Shown here in pieces: positions 1-9,900 of a stretch of DNA of 14,738 nucleotides; the first letter of the stretch is position 1; every line of letters starts with the position of its first letter. The notes under the pieces are model-generated. The model worked only from the letters and a program-made list of their open reading frames with translations, did no database searches and was not told the DNA's origin. The DNA lies in NCBI RefSeq assembly GCF_001949145.1, contig NW_019091463.1, forward strand, positions 352,191 to 366,928, written 5' to 3'. Position numbers and translations under genes: made by a program. Origin of the DNA: Acanthaster planci. Taxonomy: Eukaryota > Echinodermata > Asteroidea > Valvatida > Acanthasteridae.

Positions 1-520
1 ACTGTACATGTAGATGTGCTTGCATGGTCTCTGTCAGACAGTCTAAGGCATGGGTGTGCTCATAGTAAACAGTACATTAACCTCAAAAGGGCTGTGGGGG
101 ATGTAATCTCCCCCCCACTACATTTTGTCCAACATTGCCTTTGTGCATTTGTTTGGGAGCTTAGCCTTTAGGATTTTTTAGGGTAACTTTTTTGGGTCAT
201 TCTGACACCATTTGGTGAATACAGAATATACCATTCTTGCGTGGCGTGCATTTTTCCCGAGACAGGTCAGCCAAAAATGTACATGTATATCATTTCCTCT
301 GTGGTGCTCAATGTATGCAGGCTGGCACACAAGTACATGTAGCCTTGAAATTCACATGACTCAAACAACAAAACCATATGTCCAATTGAGTTCAAACTTC
401 ACAGTTGTAACACTGAGTGCCTTTACATGCACACCAGTACCAAGTTTCCAAAACAAATTGAGCATGGCACAGCTACATCACATAATGCAGGGTGCACAAT
501 AAATACATGTAGTAGCATTA

Positions 521-540
521 TACATGTACATGTACATGTA
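521..540. repeat. Perfect 20-bp ACATGT palindrome
   Basis: Three consecutive ACATGT hexamers form a self-complementary stretch flanked by T and A. Shorter forms recur at 3895-3908, 4694-4707 and 5324-5337. Confidence 0.95.
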
Positions 541-1213
541 TTTGTTTTCATGACTTAGTTAGTGCAAGGTTTCGTGAGCCACTCCAAGGGAGGAACGCGG
601 GATGGGGGAGATGACTGAGTTTGTAGCAAGCCTTGGTAGCCTCTAACTATATTCCAACTCTGTTCCTTGTCAAATCAGTCCAAGGGGGAGAGAAGCCTTT
701 TGAGACACTTTGCTACTTTGGGGAAATATTCCTATCACAATATTTTCCGCAGTGAACAAGAAAATCAGGAAATCTTAAAGTTTTCCAGAGGATTCTCATC
801 CTCTCATCGTCTTGTGACAAAAAAGATCACCAGAGTTTCTGAGCAAAGAGTTTAGTGTCCTGATGTCATTTTGGTTACGGCTAAATCTACGGCTTATCAA
901 GTCAGTCAAGTAAATAATAAATCTAACATTAAGTTTGCAGAGTCAGAAATGACTTGAAACTGGGGTAAAGGGAGATTTTTTGATCAATGAGAACAGTTCC
1001 AAATTCACATCGATCTCAAGGAGCCCCTCTAGTGACACACTAAAGACCTGCACGAGTTGCTTGTTCCCAAGTGGTGATTTGAGGGTATTGACAAACTTGC
1101 TGTCATTGCGTAGCATGAAAACAAACAGCACACACCTTTGGTTGTGGATGGAAGACATCCGCAGGGTACCATCAATTAATTATAAATCTGTTCAATGTTT
1201 GTGTTGACCTTTT

Positions 1214-1420
1214 TGCAACATCCCCTTAAAATCACCAATAGATCTGAAACAAAACCAGTTGACTTTCACTGGCAACAAGCGCACATGGCCAACGTGTTCT
1301 TGTGTGTCATTTCCCTGTTTTGCAACATCCCCTAAAAATCACCAACAGACCCGAGAAAAAAAGTTGACTTTCATTGGCAACAACATGGCCAACGTGTTCA
1401 CGAGTGTCATTTCCCAGTCT
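1214..1420. repeat. Two-copy tandem duplication, unit about 100-107 bp
   Basis: Unit 1 (1214-1320) and unit 2 (1321-1420) both begin TGCAACATCCCC. They share AAATCACCAA, GTTGACTTTCA.TGGCAACA, CATGGCCAACGTGTTC and GTGTCATTTCCC in the same order. A third start (TGCAAC at 1421) diverges at once. Differences are scattered substitutions and small gaps, so the duplication is not very recent. Confidence 0.85.
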
Positions 1421-1638
1421 TGCAACTTCGACAATGATTACATCCCGGAAAAAGGCTTTTAAAAGAAAATGTGACAAACACTGTGTGCCCACTTTGTCCA
1501 TTTTTCCATAAACTGAACCATCCTAATTCCAATAGACTAAACCTATCGTGTAGCCAAACCAAACTTTTCTGCTGGCCAATTAATCCACTGATTCAACAGG
1601 GTGAAATGTTCAATTTTCATCAGACCGTGTCTCCGTAC

Positions 1639-1819
1639 CTTTGTGAAAGACTTTGCCCGTCGACACTGTGAAGTACCCGTTCTCCTTGAAGTGCTGGGGC
1701 AGCGTTGTGAAATTGCCGGCCGAGTCTCGCCAGTAGCTGGACCTGAAGTCCCACAGGAGGGTGGAGTCTGGCCTGCGACTGGTCAAGAATGAGATTCTGC
1801 TGGGGGCACACAGGGCTTG
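1639..1819 (-). CDS. IDS: IDS exon 3: formylglycine (C-A-P-S-R) active-site exon
   Basis: The acceptor is TTTGAACAG and the donor is AAAG|GTACGG; the length is 181 nt, entry phase 0, exit phase 1. It encodes [18 protein letters not shown], then an aromatic-rich stretch, N-F-T and GKVFH. It is one codon longer than the human 178-nt exon because of an extra residue at the R-S-S-Y-W position. The residue after Cys-Ala is Pro, as required for recognition by the formylglycine-generating enzyme. Confidence 0.95.
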
Positions 1820-4800
1820 CTGTTCAAACAAAAGTGACCAAGCAAGCAGCTAAATTTCACTCGTTTTTTTCAGGCCCTGTCGGAATAACTTGGCTGAGGC
1901 TTGCAATTACACACAAATCTGAGGATAACGGCTGCAGCCGCAACAATAGACTTGTTTGCAATTTCCAGCCACGTGTCAAGCAAACTTTAAATTACAGCTA
2001 CATGTAAACATTGGGTAAGAAATGATAAGTCAAAATACATTGTTCATTATACCAAATTGAAAAAAAAACCAGACGACTGTAAAGAAATAAGGACGTGGAC
2101 GGGGAAAAACTTTATTGTTTTGCTCAGCTTAATATTACAGAGACAATAATGGCATGTACTCATCCAATATTCAGCACTCAATGCACACTGTTCGTTTGCA
2201 TTCATGAGGCCTACGCGTGCCAAGTGCTCTTTTTCTCAGATTTTTCAAGTGGACCAGAATCAACCGAACACAGTTCCCCTACAGAATCCATTTTACATAC
2301 TGAACACATTCAGCTCCAGACTGAGGCTTTCGTACTGCAATCAAACAAGGGCACTGTTCTCGGCCCTGCACTGTACCTGGGCATGGGCCTCGGTGAACCG
2401 GATGGATCGAGCTGCCAGCTGGTCCATGTTGGGAGTGAGGACGTGCTCCCCATAGCTGCCCAGGGCTGGCCGAAAGTCGTCGACGATCAGGAAAAGCACA
2501 TTGGGTTTGGAGTCTGTCAAAAAATACAGGTACAATTTACTGGTGTGCTTTCAGTGGAGAAAAGTCTCGCAACTGGTCAAAATTTTGTCCAACAAACTGG
2601 TTGGATTTTGCATGGTTAGGGCCACTTGGAGGACACAATGGAAGATGACACCAACAAAATGCATCTACTACTGTTTTAAGTTCAGTCTCTGTTGCTCCTT
2701 GACTGACAAGGCAGCAGCACAGTAAGATGACATGTGGGTGACTTACAAATTAGCCTCAACCTTCCTCAATCATCCAAATTCCTCTGAGCAGTTTATGGAG
2801 GATTTTGCAGGATTGAGGCTGATTGACACAAAAGTGTTAATCAGTTGGCCATGCATAAACTCATGTCTAGATTAGATATGAAGTCATCTGCACTGCTCCA
2901 TGATATCATTCAACATCCTCAACACTGTTTTAGTTTAGGAGAGGTTTTTGGCATCTGGTTGTATCCAGTTTTTTGCTGAAAGCATTTGAAGGATTTTGAA
3001 GGACTAAGGATGCATCCTAGTTAAAGAACAAAGGGGATTAGGGTTAGGCCTAAAATTAACTGTTGTTAGAATTTATGGCTCTGAAAGTATCTAATAAATA
3101 TTTCAGAAAACGACAAAATTCTTTAAACGATGGATTTGCGCCAGGGAGATGTAAATTAATTTTGGATTTTTGCCCTGCCCAATGTGTATTTTAACACTGT
3201 ATACTCAGTGTATGCCTCCAAAGGCTTGTGGAAAAACCCACAAGCGTACTCGGGTGGGACTTGAATCCAAGACCTCCTGCTTACTAGTGAGTCAAATTGG
3301 CAAGGTAGTTCTTTCCTTGCCTTCCACCTCTGTGGTCCCGGGTTCGATTCCCGGCCCGGTCCACATGCGGATTGGGTTTTCAGTCCCTACCTGACTCCGT
3401 GGGTTTTACCCAGAATATTCCTTTGGGGTTTTCCTCCCACCTCTAAAACAGTAACTGCTTCTTACTGTCTCCCCTTTACTGATGTTGGTGAATATGGGTC
3501 ATTTGGCAGCTGCCCAAGGCGCCCTTGTATACCATCAACTCAACCATGTTTAAATGTATTCATTGTTCCACGCTTAATGTCTTCATTGTACAGTGCATTG
3601 GAACATACATGTACAGTGTACATGTATCTGTATGAAATTTGCGCTTTATAGATGAATAAATTATCATTATTAGTGCCAACGTCTTAATCACTTGACAACC
3701 GAGCTTGCCGGTGTCAGCTGGCTGGTTCGAATCAGATGTTGCAGCGGGTACCATGATCAACTATTTCAGGGATTTGTGGGTCTTTTTCACATTATTATCC
3801 TTGCGGGCTGCAAATTCGATAATTGATCATGTGCCCCGAAGGACGAAGCACGGACGGCAAGCCACTTGCATATCACATCACGACGATAGTGCAGTACATG
3901 TACATGTATGTTTTATTTCTCAACATAAACATCAAAACAACATAACCAGTTCATTAAAAACTAAAGAGTTTCTTGAATACCTGCAAATGAAAAGTTTTTA
4001 AAAGTGCCGACAGTTCCTTGGATATCCAGCCCGTTAGCTCAAGGATAGTGTCCATGACATGGATGTCACGCGGCCATATGGCCGCCTATAGCATCTTCAT
4101 CAACCCCTTACTCTATAGTCAACGAAATAAAACTGCTCATATTCTTTGCTGAAAAGACAAGACTTTTACTGATGGGATTCAACTATTTTTGACTGTATTT
4201 GAAAGGGCAGGATGTACTATCCCCTGCTATGTCTGATACATGTATTTCAATCTGAAGGGAAATTACAGTCTAGTGGCCCGGTTAAAATAGGCCATGGACA
4301 GACCTGTGAAACTTTTCTCCAGTGGCACGAAAATATACTTCAAACATATGTTGTTGGGGTTAAAGGTTACATCAACCATATTAGGAAGTTTCATTGACTT
4401 GTGGGAGGGGGTGAAAGTTGTGTCCATATCAATTAAAAAACGGGGGGTTGTCAGGCAACACTCCAATGAGGGGGATTCTTAAGTTTGCCTCTTCATGACC
4501 GGTACTCACTCCACACGTGGAGGGAACTTCAAGGAAAGATTAAATCACCTTGCAAAGATGCTTTTTAAAAAATAAATCCCCAGAACATCAATAAAATAAA
4601 TACTTCACACACAGGCAAAAATTATCGAAATTTGTTTATTTACACCATATTGCAGCTTCCCTAACAGACAGTCCATTCCATATCAAAGGATCAATGTACA
4701 TGTACATGCACAGCAGATGGAATGGCTATGTGCTTTGCTATGCCTACTATAGGCCAAGCCTATGTATGCAAACATCAGTCATGTCACGTCAGTAAGTCAT

Positions 4801-5199
4801 TATGCATGTTATGAGAGTGAGGATGATTTTGTAAGATTGTTTTGTTAGGCTAGGCCCCACTTGGTTTATGAAAAGGGGACGATAATTAAATCTTTCCAGA
4901 CATATAAAATCATGTGAGTGTACCATGGCCTTGGGTCTTCAAATGTAACTCAGTGGAAATTGTGATTTTCGTAGGTAGGCTACATGCAGAAAGTCTACAC
5001 ACGAGAAAAAAACACTATTCACGAAATTGGTTGAACGCAGTGAACACAGTGGATACTCGGAGTTACTGTCGAGCGGTCAAACCTACTTGACGGCGTTATC
5101 AAAACAGTTGGCAAGAAAGAGAGGGCCCCTACCGTATTCAGTAACTTGAGACGCAGCTGAAAGACTGATGAGGAATGTTACAAGTAGGATATTTCTCAT
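1639..5199 (-). CDS. IDS: Iduronate 2-sulfatase, 5' part of gene (exons 1-3 of a longer gene)
   Basis: In animals this lysosomal enzyme removes the 2-O-sulfate from terminal iduronate in heparan and dermatan sulfate. The spliced product of three exons (5133-5199, 2377-2513, 1639-1819; 385 nt) reads as an N-terminal signal peptide (residues 1 to about 17) followed by the start of the sulfatase fold. Visible key residues are the calcium-binding Asp34-Asp35 in LIVDDFRP, Cys72 of the C-A-P-S-R motif that becomes formylglycine, Arg76, and Lys124 and His127 in GKVFH. These match human D45, D46, C84, R88, K135 and H138. An N-F-T glycosylation site at 104 matches human N115. All splice sites are GT-AG with phases 1, 0 and 1, as in human IDS from memory, and exon 2 is 137 nt as in human. 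The rest of the roughly 550-residue protein must lie beyond position 1. The residue pattern, including KVFH, fits IDS better than other sulfatases. Confidence 0.93.
1820..2376 (-). other. IDS intron 2
   Basis: This 557-bp GT-AG intron separates the Asp-Asp exon from the C-A-P-S-R exon. It holds no gene or recognisable element. Plus-strand open frames overlapping its ends are antisense shadows of the IDS exons. Confidence 0.85.
2377..2513 (-). CDS. IDS: IDS exon 2: sulfatase N-terminus with Asp-Asp metal ligands
   Basis: The acceptor is TTTGACAG and the donor is CAG|GTACAG; the length is 137 nt, entry phase 1, exit phase 0. The translation contains [13 protein letters not shown], then [16 protein letters not shown], and ends in EAHAQ, all characteristic of the first beta-strand and following loop of IDS. 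The two adjacent Asp residues are calcium ligands. Confidence 0.95.
3224..3297 (-). repeat. Inverted tRNA-Thr(AGT)-like head, fragment
   Basis: The minus strand reads CTAGTAAGCAGGAGGTC then TTGGATTCAAGTCCCACC, closely like the anticodon loop, variable and T-arm of animal tRNA-Thr(AGT). The anticodon would be at 3283-3285 and the B-box-like sequence at 3257-3267. The anticodon stem does not pair well, so this is a degenerate SINE head rather than a working tRNA gene. It is followed on the minus strand by an 8-bp hairpin (3224-3231 with 3238-3245). Confidence 0.55.
3288..3674 (+). mobile_element. tRNA-derived SINE with L2/CR1-like 3' tail
   Basis: A degenerate RNA polymerase III A box (TGGCAAGGTAG at 3298-3308) is followed about 40 bp later by a perfect B box (GGTTCGATTCC at 3341-3351). 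The B box sits in an intact T-arm: CCGGG, 7-nt loop, CCCGG (3338-3354). The body continues with GTGGGTTTTACCCA and GGGGTTTTCCTCCCACC (3399-3441), motifs I associate with invertebrate SINE bodies. The 3' end (about 3640-3674) reads GCGCTTTATAGATGAATAAA then TTATCATTATTA, resembling the tails SINEs share with L2/CR1-type LINEs. The element would be about 390 bp. Family assignment and exact ends are inference, and no target-site duplication was confirmed. Confidence 0.72.
3605..3627. repeat. 10-bp stem-loop of ATACATGTAC
   Basis: ATACATGTAC (3605-3614) pairs perfectly with GTACATGTAT (3618-3627) across a 3-nt loop. It lies inside the SINE body and belongs to the window-wide ACATGT family. Confidence 0.9.
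4051..4085. repeat. Adjacent palindromes TCCATGACATGGA and GCGGCCATATGGCCGC
   Basis: The first palindrome (4051-4063) has a one-base centre and the second (4070-4085) is a perfect 16-bp palindrome. They lie in IDS intron 1. No function is assigned. Confidence 0.85.
5133..5199 (-). CDS. IDS: IDS exon 1: start codon and signal peptide
   Basis: The ATG is at 5199-5197 and is followed by Arg-Asn and a hydrophobic core ([14 protein letters not shown]), a typical secretory signal. The exon holds 22 codons plus one base and ends at a G|GTAGGG donor, giving phase 1. That single G joins AC at the start of exon 2 to make Asp23, the same position and phase at which human exon 1 ends. No homology search was possible. 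The exon was chosen because it is the only signal-peptide-like stretch found upstream with the phase exon 2 requires. Confidence 0.82.
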
Positions 5200-5450
5200 G
5201 TTTTTCCACCCAGTGTTGACCTGTCAAAATCGGAGTACGCATCATGACCTTCTTTCTATCTAACGGATGAATCAGCGTAGCGCGAACGTTGAGGGCGACA
5301 TGAGGTTTTACAGCGCCGTGATTTACATGTACATGTACTATCTTTGGATTTTACGGGCTACGAGCGTGGGCCAAACACACCACAGGGCGTGTTCGATTTG
5401 AAAACGAATCAAAAATTTAAAAACAAGTCGTTTTCGGTTCATTGTGAAAA

Positions 5451-5472
5451 AAACAAACAAACAAACAAACAA
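5451..5472. repeat. (AAAC)n microsatellite
   Basis: Five consecutive AAAC units with a flanking A-rich run. It drives the low-complexity Lys/Asn and Phe/Val frames around it, which are not genes. Confidence 0.95.
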
Positions 5473-6575
5473 TAAAAAAGCGCACAAAACGAGTCGTTTC
5501 TCGTTTTTCCATTTGATACGAAAAAATGGAAACAAATCGTTTATCTTTTCACACTTTTGGCAGCAAAATACAAACAACAATCCCCACAGTCGTGGCTTCT
5601 CCCTTTCAATTTGTTTCGGGTTAGACGCCCTTTTGCTACCCAGCAATGAAGGCTGTCTGTTGTTAAGTATGCATTCACAGGCTGGAATGCTGTGACTGAG
5701 ACGTGTACTCGCGGGAAGCGATAAAGCAGGCCTAATAGGCGGCCTATAGATCCGAACGTTGAATAGTCTGCTTCCTCATTATCTTCTATTTCTGATGAGG
5801 GCAGCTAGCACTGAGTGTGAATTGAGAGTTAAAATGAACATTTTAAATTTCGAAAGTTTTGTCCCTCTAAAACAATTACCCTCCATGCATACTTCGTTTC
5901 TGTATCCACCTTGGAAGAGAAAGGAGCTTGCAGACTGTGGGACATTTTTATTCAACGACTCAGAAGGGTTGAGAAATTACTTTTTAATGTTTAAATTTTC
6001 TATGTCATCTTTTCTAAAGTGTATCTTTCAATTTTTTCCGTGTGGAGGAGAAATCCATTATGATAGGCGTAAGACGCTACAGTGAGAACAGCCTGAGAAT
6101 TCGTGAGCCTCCCCCGGTGTGTGCGAGTTGGTTGCCTCAAATTTGGTGAAACATAAAGTTTAGCTTCATATTTAGGCTAACACATTTCATTTTATTGTGT
6201 TGAACTTAATACCTACTTTCCATCTGACTGACTGTAGTCAACATTGATGAAAACTGGTAAGTCTATTTTCAACCATGACCCCAGTCAATGCATCTTATTT
6301 ACATGCAACGAGTTGGAGTAAAAGGGATTTGTTCTGCCTCCGTGTTTCAATATTAGTGCAAGCACTGGTGGCGTAAACCACAATTCTGTCTAGTATGCCA
6401 ATTTATGGCCAATCGTGCGGGATGGGGACTCTTTTGTAGATTAATACTCTATTTGGTAATTTCAAGTCGCAATTGTTGTCAGACAACAACACTACAATAT
6501 TCTTCAAGGACGTTTGGGGCTGCTTTCGAAATGAATTAGATTGAAGGAATGAACTCTTCTGTTATTCAAATACAT

Positions 6576-6582
6576 TTATAAC
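6576..6582 (+). promoter_or_regulatory. Possible TATA box for the DOMON gene
   Basis: TTATAAC-like sequence (context ACATTTATAACAG) lies about 145 bp before the start codon. That would put transcription start near 6605-6612 and leave a 5' UTR of about 115 nt. It is inferred from sequence alone, and AT-rich invertebrate DNA often produces such matches by chance. Confidence 0.25.
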
Positions 6583-6724
6583 AGTCTTTCTAGAACTTTC
6601 GACGGGCTGCAAGCTAGACGGTCACAGACGTGTCGAGGAAAAGTATCGCGCGAAGTTGACGTTCCGACTCTTTCAGCCTCGAAATCTGAACTGGCTTGAT
6701 ATTTTCTCCCGAGCTAGCTTCATC

Positions 6725-6973
6725 ATGGCAGCCAGAGCTTCGAGTTCTACCATTCTTCTCATTCTTGCAATGATGTTGATGCCACCTTGCAAGGCCGACT
6801 ACTTCTGCGGCATCAACAACGCATGCTACATGATTCCCAGTGGATGTACCTACGGAAACTGTGACTTTGAGGTGGTTTGGAGTCAGCAAGCCAACTCTAC
6901 CAAGTATGACTTCAAGATCGCTGCAAGGGCAACAGGTTGGGTGGCTATCGCTATTACCCACGATAAAAAAATG
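6725..6973 (+). CDS. DOMON gene exon 1: signal peptide and first DOMON strands
   Basis: The ATG has a strong Kozak context (A at -3, G at +4) and is the first in-frame ATG; the longer frame upstream opens only with TTG. The exon is 83 codons, ends at ATG|GTAGGT in phase 0, and encodes residues 1-83 including the four clustered Cys and the candidate heme-ligand Met83. The open frame continuing to 7084 is intron read-through. Confidence 0.9.
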
Positions 6974-9900
6974 GTAGGTCGAATGACGCCCCTCCCCCTT
7001 CCTGCCAGAGGAGCAAACATTGACCGAACTTACATTTTGGAAACTTATTTCATGTTGTCCCCATATAACGTGGTATCATTTTAGGACTCAATGTATGTCC
7101 GGCTATCTTCTTCACAGTGGAACAGTATTAAATGAACCAAGGAGTTTTATGTAACGGGCGAACGAAAAATGAAATTAGTACCTAGAGACGTACCTCGAAT
7201 CGGTTGGCCACAAATTAGTGTATGTGTCAGATGAAAACAAGACTTATGAATTCCTGCATCTTTCAATGTTTCTTTGTTGTTTTTGCTTAGCTTACTGTAA
7301 ACTCCTCCTGTGTGTTCGCATTGCTGTGTGCATCGCATTATGCGCATTTCTGCCGGTGACGTCATGTATTTAGTTGTCTGAAATTTACACCGGTTTTTTG
7401 GGGAGGGATGGGGATGGGAAAGAGGTCCGTACAGTTGGATAGCAGCTAGCAGTATCCTGTTTGTTTGCGACAGTACGGTTAAGCATACCGTGAGGCACAA
7501 GTCCGACACGGTTTGTCATTTTGACCGGCACAACGCCATTTTTGCTGGCACGCTGCCGCTTTTCCGGCACAATGTCGGTTTGGCCGGTGCATGAGCGGTT
7601 TGGCCAGCGCGTAGCGGTTTGACCAGCACTTAGCGGTTTGGTTAGCACATTGTGGTTTGGCCGACACTTCTGGTTTGACCAGCGCAGTTTGGTCAGCACA
7701 TTAGCAGTTTGACCAACGCTTATCGGTATGACCCGGATATTGCTGTTGCTTTTAGCGAGACAGTACGGGCTTGGCGGCACATGCATGATCGGAAGGAGTT
7801 TCTCCAGGGGATTCGGCACCCACGCAACGCTGTCAAAATATCCCGTCATTTTCTGGAAATTAATTGGAAGCAATAAATGTTGACGATTTGTCTTTAAAAG
7901 TCCAGACAAGTTAGGGTGAGGTGGTTTTCTGCGTACGGAACTCCATAAACTTATCCTAAATTTGTAATTGCAGTGACCACCCGTTTTTACGGGAAATCAC
8001 TTGGATGCATGGGGGCTAGGTAATTTCCCATAAATACGTGGCATTTTTACTCAAACTGAAACGTGGGCCTATTCAAAGTTTGAAAATTTTCATTTACACT
8101 TTTTCTAATGAGAAACCGTCAGCGAATACTGAAAAACAAACTTAAGTGGAATGCACCCCGTGCCTTATTTGATGAAAGGCCAATTTGGCCAAAACCTTCG
8201 AACCAGATTGACTAAACTTAGCCTTCGGTCAAACCAAGAAAACTCTAGGATGGAACACCTCAATTCGCTCTCGCAAAAATAGCCAAGCCGACAAGACAGT
8301 ATTCATATTTGATAAAAATTGTGCCGTCATTTATAAAACCAGCTCCAGGTCCTGACAATATCAAAAGAAAAACGGATATGAAAAAGATAACTCTCTCCAC
8401 CCCTCCCTTTTTTAACAGAGCCTGCATGCCACATACTGAACCAATTTCCGGTACTTTGGGGGACACCCTCTCCTCATAAAATGTAGGCCTAGGCGATAAA
8501 GTAGCCTTAATGTGCCATCACAAAAGGTTCGGGGTGTAGAAAATGCAGTGACCTCTGTTTTTGAAATGTCTGTAGGAAATGGCCCGTGTCAAAGGAAATT
8601 TCTTTGGAGTGTTTTCAAATGAAAACCAGATTGGAAATCAGAAGATTAAATGAAGCGTGAGTTTCCGGTCAAGGAACCTGGAACAACTCTGGCGCTTTTA
8701 AAATTAGACCCATACCCTGTTGTGGTGAGCAAACTTCATAACACGTTTCTTTTGAGCCTTTTTATTCAAGTGGGATATAGCTGTAGCAACGTTGGTGCGA
8801 CATCAAAAGCACAGTTACTAACTTGCCCGAAAGTTGTGCATGCTCTCACTAATCGTCCTCAGTGTTTGGTTTTTATAAAAGTTTCACAGCGTGTCCCCCC
8901 ACTCCACTGACCTGGAGTTGTTTCCTTTTAATGGCATTGTACCGCCTCGTCTAGATCTATTTTCGAACAAAACAGCTGCGAAAGACTTTGGAGTTGATGG
9001 TGGGGCTTACTCTCTAAGTTTCACAAGTCCAGTGCAATTTCCGGGGATAAAAAACCTGCTGCAATGCAGGTTTCCACACACCTCCCGTAACTAAAAAGAT
9101 CATACATTCCAGCGAGTGCCTCACGAATCTGGGCAGTTTTGCCATCATTTTCACGAGTGTTACAAGAGTGCAAAGACCACAAAGAGATGATTTCGAATTC
9201 TGTGGTTGTCATCACCATAACGTCCAATATTTTTAAAAGCTTACATCCCTCGTCCTAGCATGCTGTTTATACAATCTTGTAAAGTGTTGGGGGACCAATG
9301 CCAAACCAAATAGGTGTCCCCCTTCAGATTCGTGGAGAATTTGTGGACATCCATTCATTGTGTACGATCTTCTACATGTGCTACCTCTGATTTTGATAAT
9401 TATTCTGTTTTTCTGAATGACATTGGTGGTAAATTTTAGGCTGCTGATTTTGTGTAACGATAAACGTTATCGGCTTTTGTATACAACTTACTGGAGGATT
9501 TGGTGACAAAGTTTGAGAACGGGACACACGCCCCGGTGCCAAAAGGTAAACGGGGTGGTGGCTGAGTAAGAGGGTGTAAGTTAACAGACACTCTACGTGA
9601 AGAATTGAAAGAGACGTGCACGGGACAGTGCATTTCCTGCTGTCAGAAATACCAAAACATTTCCGTGAAGAAAAACGTTCTCTCTGGAAATGAACATGGC
9701 TCGCGATGACCTTGCACGTATAAAAGAGGTAATCTCCACGGGTGAGGAACTCTAACGCTCTGCTAACGCTGAAAAAAAGACCAGGAGACACAAAACATTT
9801 CGAAATTATTTGCAGGCGCTGGAAACTATTGTGTTTTTTTCACTTATACGTGATTATGTCCTCCACCAGCTGAGGACGTGAGTGAAAATCGTACATTTAA

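Larger units (their letters stand above)
1..1638 (-). other. IDS intron 3 (partial), repeats only
   Basis: Exon 4 of IDS should encode a Trp/Pro/Tyr-rich stretch. No such sequence was seen in the minus-strand frames here, so the intron probably extends past position 1. The stretch holds ACATGT palindromes (near 293, 332, 503 and 521-540), a C8 run near 110, a two-copy tandem repeat (1214-1420) and one minus-strand frame with coding-like composition (943-1158). Nothing else recognisable was seen. Confidence 0.6.
2514..5132 (-). other. IDS intron 1, carrying SINE and palindromes
   Basis: This 2,619-bp intron lies between the signal-peptide exon and the first sulfatase-domain exon. It contains the SINE and the inverted tRNA-like head (3224-3674), several ACATGT palindromes (3605-3627, 3895-3908, 4694-4707), adjacent perfect palindromes at 4051-4085, and an imperfect inverted repeat at about 2752-2824 (AGCCTCAA against TTGAGGCT). 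No coding exon was recognised in it. Confidence 0.8.
5200..6724. other. Divergent intergenic region between IDS and the DOMON gene
   Basis: About 1.5 kb separates the two start codons, so it should hold both promoters and 5' UTRs. It contains an ACATGT palindrome (5324-5337), an AAAC microsatellite (5451-5472), and AT-rich sequence with short hairpins such as TTTCCAT/ATGGAAA near 5505-5535. The open frame at 5759-6085 starts with TTG and shows no protein-like pattern. No other gene was seen. Confidence 0.65.

Noticed and set aside
667-855. 62-residue plus-strand frame starting with TTG
   Set aside because: No ATG start, no recognised motif and no splice partner on this strand.
2095-2619. 174-residue plus-strand open frame
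   Set aside because: It is the antisense shadow of IDS exon 2 and its flanking introns, whose minus-strand reading is clearly a sulfatase.
3331-3364. Functional tRNA gene suggested by the intact T-arm and B box
   Set aside because: The acceptor and anticodon stems do not pair and a SINE body follows, so it is a SINE head.
5338-5646. 102-residue minus-strand frame upstream of IDS
   Set aside because: Its Phe/Leu/Val-rich stretch comes from the AAAC microsatellite and A-rich sequence.
5759-6085. 108-residue open frame on the plus strand in the intergenic region
   Set aside because: It starts with TTG, has no conserved motif, signal peptide or matching splice context, and lies in AT-rich sequence where long frames arise by chance.
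7385-7909. 174-residue minus-strand open frame rich in Thr, Pro and Asn
   Set aside because: It is the translation of the 19-bp minisatellite; repeated residues reflect the DNA repeat.
9381-9791. 136-residue minus-strand open frame
   Set aside because: It lies in intron 1 of the DOMON gene, has no domain-like pattern and no splice-compatible neighbours.
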